From Gerris lacustris (taxonomy: Eukaryota > Arthropoda > Insecta > Hemiptera > Gerridae), in contig OX578276.1 in NCBI GenBank assembly GCA_951217055.1, positions 38,402,205-38,466,204 on the forward strand: a stretch of DNA of 64,000 nucleotides, given 5' to 3'. The notes beneath the pieces were generated by a model. The model was not told the origin of the DNA, searched no databases, and was given only the letters and a program-made list of their open reading frames with translations. Position numbers and translations under genes: made by a program. Every line of letters starts with the position of its first letter. Position 1 is the first letter of the stretch. Below, in pieces: positions 55,540-64,000 of the stretch.

Positions 55540-56110
55540 TTACCGAAGGTAACGGAAGCTATGTGATCGTTCTGAAGAACTAAAAATTTTTAGGTCTCCG
55601 ATTTCAAAAATTCCAAGAGAGAAATCCGTTTCAGACATCAGGGATCATTTTTGGTCCCATGTCTGTCTGTGTGTCTGTCGTTCAATTTTTGCGAACCAAC
55701 GTATCTTAAAAACTACACGTCCAATTATAATGAAATTTTGGTGGTAGGTCATGAGTAGCCCATTGTTGGTCCCATATAAGTTTTAACCTTCTGCGCTCAT
55801 TTGTTTCACTTCCACATGCGCACAAATATACATTGATTTACACCTATAGCTTCAAAAGTACTTATCTGATTTGTATGAAACTTTTATAGTTTATCGAAAG
55901 TAGCCCGCAGATAACCCCAGATTACTTTGAACCGTCTGTGCTCCTTACCTTAATTGATACTTTAATTCAAGTATAAAATCAAATCAATTTTGACAGATTA
56001 AAGAAACTGAGGAAACAATTAAACAATAATGGCTTGTAAATGCATAAAATATAAAATTAATAATGTACGTGATAGGATGCGAGGAAACTGTGCCATACCA
56101 ATTGGCAGTC
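55540..56110 (+). mobile_element. TTACC-TTC-GGTAA family, most complete copy
   Basis: The order is TTACCGAAGGTAACGGAAGC (55546-), GTGATCGTTCTGAAGAAC, TCTCCGATTTCAAAAATTCC, CAGACATCAGGGATC, GTCTGTCTGTGTGTCTGTCG, TTTTTGCGAACCAACGTATC, CACGTCCAATTATAATGAAA, CCCATTGTTGGTCCCATAT, ACCTTCTGCGCTC and CCAGATTACTTTGAACCGTC. No ORF is seen. The wording is typical of insect retroelement 3' UTRs, and the TTACC-GAA-GGTAA hairpin is the most conserved part across copies. Confidence 0.7.
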
Positions 56111-56485
56111 CATTTTGGTAATCGTCGCTAAATCCTTTAAATTTCATCTAAACGAAAGTTTTTATCAATATCTACTTCACAAATAAAGATTTTAATGAAT
56201 CTTTATATCCATCGACAAAAATAGTGTTAAAACAGGCTTGTCAAATTTCAATTTGATTCAAGCAGAGGTTTTTGTCTAGTGAAGTGATACATTTTTAATA
56301 ATAGTTAAAAGAATGAAGGTTCAGGCGTTATGTAGGAAGGTTATATATTGGGTGGTGGAGTGGGGGTGCCGGATTGCTTATATATTTTGGTATATATAGG
56401 CTATCGCGGGTTGACTTGTAATAAATAGCTTGGTTTTCCTGTAAGATTCACGTCACGATGGGGTTAAAGGCCCCAGTGTTTCACT
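56111..56485. other. unassigned sequence
   Basis: A G-rich stretch (GGTGGTGGAGTGGGGGTGCC, near 56352) stands out; nothing else is recognisable. Confidence 0.4.
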
Positions 56486-56940
56486 CAATTTTTTAACATA
56501 TCTTAAAACTACTCGTCCGATTTTAATGAAATTTAAATAGTTAGTCAAAATTAGTCCATTGTTGTTCCCATATAAGTTGCAACCTTTCTCATCACTCGTT
56601 ATCATTTATTTCTCTTCCACTTGCGCACAAACTTAATGTAACTAAGTGTAAATAAATACATTTATTTACACCTTTGTCTTTAAAAGTACTTTTCTGATTT
56701 TTATGAAATTTAGATGGTTTGTCGAAAGTGACACAGATAGCCCCAGATTAATTTCAACCGTAAGTCTGCGCTCTTTAAATTTTAATAAATTAATACTTTA
56801 AAATAATTTTGACAATTTTAAAAAATCGGGGAAAATTAAATAAATTTGACAATACTAGGTTGTAGAAACATATCAACATTAAAGTATACGAAATAGGACG
56901 AGAGGAAGCTTTGTGCCACACTAATTGGTAGAGATTTCTT
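56486..56940 (+). mobile_element. TTACC-TTC-GGTAA family, distal copy
   Basis: It starts in the middle of the family (TTTCACTCAATTTTTTAACA, then CTTAAAACTACTCGTCCGAT), and continues to CCATTGTTGTTCCCATATAA, ATAGCCCCAGATTAATTTCA and GTGCCACACTAATTGG. 5' truncation supports retroposition. It lies about 380 bp from the full copy in the same direction. Confidence 0.65.
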
Positions 56941-57014
56941 GTGTTCCAGTATGTTTTATTTATTTTGTGACATTTCTCCTATGTGGACACGTTTTATAAA
57001 TGCTATCTGTTAAG

Positions 57015-57408
57015 CAGCCCCTACACGATCAAGCCGCTTGATCAAATAATCGCGTCAAGCTGATTGACACGACCTTCAAGCCGCCTTGGGACGCATCAAG
57101 CATCCCATCAATCTTTTCATCAACACTTATTTGTAGCGGAGTTTTCGACTAGTGAACTGCTCCTCCTGGACTGTAATAAAGCAGTATTTTGTAGATACCA
57201 TGGTTTCGAATCAGGATATGGGGTGTCGAGCAGGTGATTGATCAAAATTGCTCTAGACTATCAAGCGCTCCGTCAAGCCGCTTGTTGACTCATTCAAACT
57301 TTCCATCAATCTCCGTCAAGGCTTGACTCAAGCATCAAACGGGTTCCTAGACTATCAATCATGCTTGTCGCGATTTGTTGATCAAGCGGCTTGATCTTGT
57401 AGTGGCTG
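57015..57408. mobile_element. 394-bp MITE with CAAGCCGCTTGATCAA words
   Basis: The ends CAGCCCCTACACGATCAAGC and the inverse of CAGCCACTACAAGATCAAGC continue into about 47 bp of terminal repeat with CGCTTGATCAA and AATCGCG. Many TCAAGC words in both orientations fill the interior. A TTAA lies just outside the left end (57010-57013), but the right side has a TTTTA run, so a TTAA duplication is possible and not proven. Confidence 0.8.
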
Positions 57409-57997
57409 TTTTATCCCTTGTTTATTAGAGTTTGATGGAGTTAAAATGAATGTATGTTGAGGGCTTCATAGAGCTGTGTATTATTATTGTTATATCGATA
57501 CTATCCTATGAAACGCAAGTTCCCTAAACTGTTTCTAACACGAATTATGGATGAGTGGAGGAATCTCCTTTCGTTTTCTAAATCACCTACGAAGTGTTTT
57601 TAACGTGAGATACCTGTTGGGGATTTAGTAGAACCTTCAGGTCCTGCTATCTTCATCCAGTGAGTTAATTAAACAAGGTGTTTAATTCTTTGCCTGGATC
57701 TTCACACAATCCCCACATCAAGGTCTTCCTCTCGTTCCCACCAATCAGTGAAAGTTCCATATCTGATTACCACGTGAGTCAAACCATATACTACTCCCGT
57801 AATCATTTGCGTATTGTCCTTAACGTAATATTAATTACCTTCTAACTCAGTTTTTATTCATTTCGGGTTATGAATCAAAAGATGCCCACAAAATGGTTAA
57901 AATTTCCCACCTTTAACCGTGAGGTGACTAAGTAAACAGATGATTTTATTTAAAAAAAACAAAAAAAACTACTGTGTGTTTTCTGATTAAATTAACC

Positions 57998-58040
<43 letters not shown>

Positions 58041-58190
58041 AAAAACACTCGGGCAAGACAACTTGGAAAACTTTCTCGTTTATCATATATTTCTTTTTAT
58101 ATAATGTAAATATTTTCGTGAGGGGAAATTACGAAAACATAACATCTAGTCAGCTATGACATCTAATTAAACCTAATAACAACATTGAGA
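57409..58190. other. unassigned, with a long A run
   Basis: An A run of about 34 bases at 58002-58035 could be a retroposon tail. No gene is seen. Confidence 0.4.
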
Positions 58191-58193
58191 GTT

Positions 58194-58990
58194 TTTGGAA
58201 CGAAGTTCCTTATGTCACGTTCTGGAGTCCGGGAGTGAATCCGAAAAAAACTACCAAAATCACCGTCACGCAACATCCGTCACAAAATCTACAGATGACG
58301 ATAACTTGAGTAAAAGATCACCGAGTTAGATGAAATTTGGTACACATGTTCATTTTACCAATGCCCATGAGTTCATGGCATTCATGGCTGAGTTCGTCGG
58401 AAAACGTTATCCGCCCAAGCCTTCACGCGCAACGCTCGCGTAAATGTAAGCTTCAAAAGACGGGAAAAAGTGTTATTAAGGAAGCCTGTTACTTGACTTG
58501 TTTTGATTATTTTTGTTATATACGTCAAAAATGTCACTTTGTTTTGTAAATAAATAAATAAAATATAATCATGTAAAATTTCACCCTGATACAAGCAGAA
58601 GCTGTAGAGTAGGGAAGAGATATATTTTATAATATTTTAAATTAATAGGCCGGGTAGGTAGAAAACAGTCCTATTTCAATCCAATATCCTTTAACAAACA
58701 TGCTCTTTCACTATAAACTCATCATGATCAACTTTTTTTTTTATATTCAATATATATTTATAGTAAGACGATTGCTTTAATTATACAAATAATTATTTTC
58801 TTTTAATTTTGCCTTAACTCTGCTAGGTACAAACAGTTCGTTACTTTTAATTTTGTCTCTTTTCTAACTCCGCCATGTATAAGTAGTTAGCAATGTATAC
58901 GTACTTAGCAGTGTGATTTTAAAATTTATATTTAATGAAAAGTATAAGGAACTTCGTTCCTACCGGGTGTCCCACGACACCACACGTATT
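58194..58990 (+). mobile_element. approx. 780-bp Helentron/HINE-like element, copy 2
   Basis: It is the same-strand partner of 27847-28620. It has GGAACGAAGTTCCTTATG at the 5' end, AAGGAACTTCGTTCCTACC and a GGTGTC-CCAC-GACACC hairpin near the 3' end. Copy 2 carries a short insertion (ATGAGTTCATGGCATTC near 58367) and small indels. No 11-bp duplication like that around copy 1 is visible here. Confidence 0.7.
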
Positions 58991-61004
58991 TTTTAAATCT
59001 AACATTAAGCATTATTTGTAAGGTTAGAAATGTGTTTTGACAAAATAATAAACTAATCCCTGTCAGGATTACTGATTTAGCCGAAAAATTAATAATCATT
59101 TATAAATTTGGTTAATTAAACCTAATTACACTAATGATTTATTTTAATTTAAAATTTAAACATTATTTGTAAAGTGTTTTTTTAAAAAAAAATAACAAAC
59201 CAATCCTGATCAGGTTTGTTGTTCAAGCGAAGAATAATCTAAACATTATATTGATCATCCTTTTATGTAAATAGGCCTAATATCAACTCTTTTTTTTCTA
59301 AATCTTTTATCACTCATTACTGTTTTTGTTCCTTTGATACTGTCTCATGTTCTACGCATTTTTGAAAGTATAAATTATTGAAAATATATCTAATATATTT
59401 AAAATTATATGCGGTAAAGCGTGGATTATACGAACTTAAGTTTACAGGGTGGTTCGAATAATAAAAAAAAAGGAATAAAGGAAAGATGTAAAGTAAATCT
59501 ATTACGTTTGTACAAAAAGCATCTTTCTTTATTTTATAGATAGTACATAGTAAAAAACTATATAATTATTCAGCTAACAACGCTCTTTTTAAGAATTAAT
59601 TAACTTTCAAAATTTAATTTTTGGCTTTTAATTTTTTTCCATGAAACCATTTAGGATAATTGAACGTTCAGATAACTGACGTTCGAATAATCGACGCTCT
59701 ACTGTCTACTGTATTCAGTTCTATAAAACTTACTTGGATGGGAGTTAAGTAGATGATCAAAGTACATCAAATATATCTTACCTGAAACATAACAAAAAAA
59801 ATACATAAATAATTAATTATGAATCTATGTACTAATTAAAATTTTAAATTATCTGTATTTTAATTCATTTTGGTTATTATTTCGAAAAATGGATTTTACC
59901 TGGGGAAACTACTTACACGGTTTGTATTTAAATGGACTTTATTCGGCTAATGGATCGACAACTAAAAATATAGTTAATTTAAATACGAATCTAACCCTAA
60001 AAGTTATTTTCTTGCCGGAGAAATCTATTGAGATATTGATGAAAATAAATCCGATTTTGATGAAAATTGAAAACTAATTGTAAGCAGTCACTTGTTGAAC
60101 AATGTCAATAATAAATTTTTAATAATAATTTAATGAAATTTGATATTTATAATTAAACCCCTGAAAACAAAACAATGGGAATTCGCTTAAAAAACAAAGG
60201 TTATCTGTACTGTAGTGACGCGATAAAGGTACTTTATTACCGCTTTAAGTCTTTTTTTAAAAACGTGTTTTTCATGGTTACGAACGATACTTCTCCTTGT
60301 AAAACGAATTAACGATAAGGAATATTTGTATCGTCACGAATTTCTCAGGATCTTCCTTGAGAAATATTTTTTCGGGTAAGTTTTTTTCCCTCATAGAGAT
60401 AAAAATCTACACTAATTCAAAAATGTACCCTAATTCTGATAGCATTTGTAGCCTGATAATATCATCTTATAAATTGGTCACTACTTTATTCAGAGATGTA
60501 CCAAACGTTTAAACCAGTAAAGTCTCCATGTAACTAAAAACCTTTCAATTCCCAGCGAAGTCACATTATTTTTATAAATATTGTAACAAAAAATAATCAT
60601 AATGAATATACATATATATATTTTTTAATGACTCAACTGCATGATTCTAGTTGTTATAGATAAATAAAATTATATATTTAAAATAAAATGTTTATTATTG
60701 GTATAGTAATAAAAGAAACAAAAATAAAGTTTTGTCCATGTATTGATCAGAATTTGTTAATTGTTGAATATTTCATTAAATAAATTATGAAAACCAAAAC
60801 CGGCCTTAATTTTCTTTATGTCTGTATTTATGGATCTCTGTCTGTCGCCATAGGTCCGACTTTATAACGAAATCCATTACTTTGTATGCAGTGGTGTTAG
60901 CTAAAATGAGGCGTTGTAGGCTTAGCGTCAACGAAAAGTACTGAGTAGAATCCGAGTTATTACATAAAATAAGTATAAAAAAACGTTATTTTAATAGCAC
61001 CATA
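58991..61004. other. unassigned A+T-rich sequence
   Basis: I see no gene. TTTAAATACGAATCTAACC near 59978 followed by CTTGCCGGAGA near 60012 echoes 4880-4970, so a degraded SINE copy may be present. Confidence 0.35.
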
Positions 61005-61762
61005 TGGAAAATAATTACAAGACAAAAAGAGCTTTTTATATATGTACTACGTTTTTAAATTTTCTGTTGAATCATATGCAATGTTAATATAATAATAATA
61101 ATTGTCATTGTCATTGTTATATATAATGTTAGTGGAAAAAAATACATATTTCTGAATTTATTTACTTCACATAATAATGACTAACATCTGAAGAGCTGAT
61201 CTTAAACCTTAAAAAGGACAAATCTTTGTACAACGAATGTCACTAACACCGAATCTAAACCGTGCCAATGATATATGCCCCTGTGTAGGGACAGTAAGAG
61301 AAGAAGTAGAGAGTCCAAGTAAAGAAGTACAAATGCAGAAAAATTAAACCTATACCTAGAACACAACTAACACAAGTGTAAACAAACCTGGGTGCTGGGT
61401 GTCACACGTCAATTAATTTATTTCTTTGTTTACTTTTCGCTGTCATTCAATGTTTACCTCTTAATAAAAAAATCACAAATTTGAAACCCATCAAAATGAA
61501 GATTGTAAATACTATGGGATATGTCAAAACAAATAAAATAACTGGCGGATTTTTTCCGAACTAACTTTCCAACCAGCAAAATTTGCTGAAAACTAATTAA
61601 ATTCTGCTGAAAGATGGCTAAAAGTATTAAAATAATGCAATGTCATCGTGTTCTGAGCTATTCTCAGTTTCAAATGTTTAGCTACTCGGGAAGTTAGTTA
61701 AAAATCGATTGCAAGATTTGTACTGGACAAACAAACAAGAAAGCAAGCTAATAAAAACGTAT
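61005..61762 (+). repeat. dispersed repeat, copy 3 with internal extra segment
   Basis: It is homologous to 53522-54083. The extra 155 bp at about 61248-61406 (starting near CACCGAATCTAAACCGTGCC, ending near GGTGCTGGGTGTCAC) are absent from the other copy. No clean duplication bounds the extra segment. It abuts the palindrome-bearing element at 61764. Confidence 0.75.
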
Positions 61763-61763
61763 C

Positions 61764-62330
61764 TCATTATATCTCTGTTTAGATGCGTTGAAAGTGATTA
61801 TTTACGTACTTGTATTCATTACGCATGCGCGTCTCATAGTTCTGAAGAATTCCTCTTCTTTACCACGCTAGCGTGGTAAAGAAGAGGAATTCTTCAGCTT
61901 TACGCACGATTAGCGAGTTTGTTTACATTTAACAAAACTAATTTGCTATTCTTTTATTAAAGTAACTGTTTATATCGAGTTTTTAGTGAAAAACAATGAA
62001 TGAATCAAGTGGCTTTGACGAAAATGTAGAGAATAATAATCCTCCAGAAATAATTAATTCGGCAAAAAATACAACTCAAGATTAATGCCATCTTTATCAA
62101 GAGAAGAGATACGAACTTATATACAGCAAGTTTATTTTTTTCTGTATTTATTATTTAAATTTAACAATCGTAGATAAAGTACGGTACGCAACTCGTGCGA
62201 AAACGGCATTTAGCATTGCTCGTGTGGTTTTACTACCCTCGCTGTCGCTCGGGTGCAAACTCCACACTCGCATGCAAAATGCTACTTTCCGCACTCGACG
62301 CGTAATGTACTATTTTACTGTTAATATCTT
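61764..62330 (+). mobile_element. palindrome-bearing element with N-terminal ORF, copy B
   Basis: It is paralogous to 24062-24780 (inverse). In order it has ATTATATCTCTGTTTAGATG, a 56-bp perfect palindrome (61842-61897), a spacer ending GTGAAAAACA, then an ATG at 61996 opening MNESSGFDENVENNNPPEII and NSAKNTTQD, then a stop. A shifted frame continues MPSLSREEIRTYIQQVY. The CpG-rich foldback at the other end spans about 62170-62325. The copy-A frame at the same place differs by many substitutions yet keeps the reading phase, so the ORF start was probably functional in the parent element. Confidence 0.65.
61842..61897. repeat. 56-bp perfect palindrome
   Basis: Two 28-bp arms meet at GCTAGC with no spacer. 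The arms contain GAAGAATTCCTCTTC and TTTACCACGC. The corresponding place in the 24-kb paralogue is an imperfect version, with different arm sequence but retained pairing (TTCCGC around ACTATAGG). Confidence 0.95.
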
Positions 62331-62466
62331 CATTTGTAAAGTTTTACTTTGTTATTTTGTTTTTCTTTTAAACAAATAATTCTGAACTAATTAATTTGCA
62401 TTAACTTTTGTTTGTTTGTTTATACTTATATAAGAAGAAAGCTTTTTCGTGAGATTAAATTCAATA
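62331..62466. other. short unassigned gap
   Basis: A+T-rich sequence with a GTTTGTTTG run near 62409; no gene. Confidence 0.4.
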
Positions 62467-63969
62467 GTGACAAACAGGGGCGGATCCAGGGGGGGGCGAG
62501 GGGGGCGACCGCCCAGGGCCCCGCGCCTTGGAGGGCCCCGCGCCATAGAAAATTAAAATAAAATACTTATACATTACAGGCAAATTTATAGTTCATAATA
62601 AAGATTGTCCGCGGGGCCCCGTGCCATGTACAAAACATGAAATATTAGAATTATAAAATTCAGTCGAATTTAGTTTACATGGTAGAGCCGAATACCTAAC
62701 TACCTTTTCGCGGGGCCCCTCGCTATAAAAAAGTCAAATAAATAAGTTATAAAATATAGATTAATTTTTTTTATGTTTAAGATAGCCCGCGGGGCCCCGC
62801 TCCATATAAAATTAAGTGAGTTAAGGTCCTAGTGTTTTCTCACCCTCCCCCTTTTCAAAATGATGACGATTTTGTTATTTATTCTGTGGGGTAAATCTTC
62901 ATTATAGTTAATTCTCTTATTTGAATTATCTTGATTGTAGGTTTAATGCCCCACCTATATCTAAACGTCCAATTTAATTCGGCTTTTTCCAAACTGTTCC
63001 TTTTTACATTACAAAAACGATTTCGGTTGTAGCATCTCGATATATTCAATTTTTTTTTAATTTTAAGGAAAAGTATAGAAGGTTATGGTAAGTTTAGGTT
63101 GAGTTTAGTACTTTTTGACCTGACCAAACAATATAACCTTCTATCATTACCCTATAACACGTGACATTTCGTGTATTTTTTTAAAAACAAATAAATAAAA
63201 CACTGAATTTATCAAGATACTACATAACCTTAATCGTTTGACAATGTACAGAGATATGTAAAAAAGACAAATCCTGTAAAAAGGAATAGTAAAAAGAAAC
63301 TAAGTACATCGGACAGTACGAAATAATTGGGCCAATTAGTGCAGTTTTACCAATTGATGTCAAAGAGAAACTTCACCTCAGAGATGCATATAAACGCTGT
63401 TTTGAGAGGTCATATTTACAAAATTTTCCGGGGGAGGACCCCCGGACCCCCCTTAAAATGTGTCTTTGAAAATTAAACTAAAAACTCGGCACTAAAATGG
63501 AAAGTTATAAGCTGAGAATATGAATTCTGGGAGTAAATTTACAGTGCTCGAGTGTAGATTTCAAATTATAGGACTAATCACAAATAACACAGCTAAACTT
63601 TTGATTTACAATGATAATTTAACCATAAAACCCAATATATCATGAAGAAGAATAAATAGTTAAGTATAATAGAGCTTAATTATAACAATAAAAATGTTTC
63701 TTTTCAATTACGTTTGCAAATAATATGTTAGATTAAAATCATGAGCAGAATTGTAATTATTTTAAAAGTTTTGAATTATTTTGAGAGCAAAAACGTTTGA
63801 CTGGCCCTAAGTGAAGGGAATTAGCCGTAAAATAGGATCAAGTTATAAGTGGTTTATTATTAAGTTACTTTATTGTTTTTTATCAGCAATCCCCGCTCTA
63901 TCCTAGGGGGCCCCGCCATTTTGACTCGCCCAGGGCCCCGCAAGATCTATATCCGCCACTGGTGACAAA
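62467..63969. mobile_element. 1.49-kb non-autonomous hAT element with GTGACAAA duplication
   Basis: It spans 62475-63961, starting CAGGGGCGGATCCAGG and ending CCGCCACTG, with GTGACAAA on both sides (62467-62474, 63962-63969). The left part holds a loose tandem of CGCGGGGCCCCG-CCAT units (about 62517, 62532, 62610, 62710, 62790). The module near 63380-63450 (inverse of GACCTCTCAAAACAGCG, with GGGGGTCC) is shared with the hAT at 17860-19002, so the two are relatives. No transposase frame is present. Confidence 0.9.
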
Positions 63970-64000
63970 CAATTCACAAAATTTATTAAAAAATCACTTT

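Overview
This window looks like intergenic DNA from an arthropod nuclear genome, most likely an insect and possibly a hemipteran. The order is a guess from the style of the repeats. The sequence is visibly A+T-rich, has long homopolymer and dinucleotide runs, and has no operon-like layout. I found no intact host protein-coding gene, rRNA gene or functional tRNA gene. Nearly every long open frame is a by-product of tandem repeats, transposon ends or A+T-rich sequence. Only two stretches have recognisable protein ancestry, and both are broken transposon genes: a LINE RNase H and C-terminal region (about 9.8-10.8 kb, minus strand) and a hAT transposase fragment (about 53.0-53.3 kb, plus strand).

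The best-supported features are DNA transposons with terminal inverted repeats and target-site duplications. Five hAT-type elements have 8-bp duplications: 9557-9678, 17860-19002, 37929-41490, 52917-53411 and 62475-63961. Others are a 500-bp element with TTA duplications and a nested palindrome (13931-14430), a mariner-like element with TA (46800-47567), a TTAA element (24512-24628) whose near-empty site is visible at 61.9 kb, a 311-bp near-perfect hairpin (32993-33303), and a group of MITEs built from short palindromic words (15549-16459, 30677-31128, 43579-44426, 57015-57408).

Retroposons are also common. There are three copies of a long element with a 5S-rRNA-like head, several tRNA-derived SINEs, and a dispersed family marked by a TTACC-TTC-GGTAA hairpin. 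Two same-strand copies of a roughly 780-bp element (27.85-28.62 kb and 58.19-58.99 kb) and two elements opening with ACTAGCTGG look like Helitron/Helentron-associated elements.

Tandem arrays are the third component. They include a degenerate GGTTA-rich block (1.1-1.9 kb), 52-bp units (5.8-6.1 kb), 83-bp and 29-bp units (15.5-16.2 kb), 133-bp units with AAGATGGCGGCC (19.46-20.06 kb), an 18-core array of CAGGC-GAGCG-n-AGCGA-GCCTG (20.1-21.2 kb), 52-bp units (45.1-45.5 kb) and 56-bp units (47.9-49.1 kb).

The nesting gives a partial history. The hAT at 37.9-41.5 kb split a 5S-headed element and was itself entered by two other elements. The hAT at 17.9 kb landed inside the terminal repeat of an older MITE. 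The roughly 780-bp element at 27.8 kb landed inside a TTACC-TTC-GGTAA copy. The stretches between repeats hold little I can name. One at 51.6-51.95 kb carries clustered Meis/Hth-like and POU-like motifs and is a candidate unique regulatory sequence.
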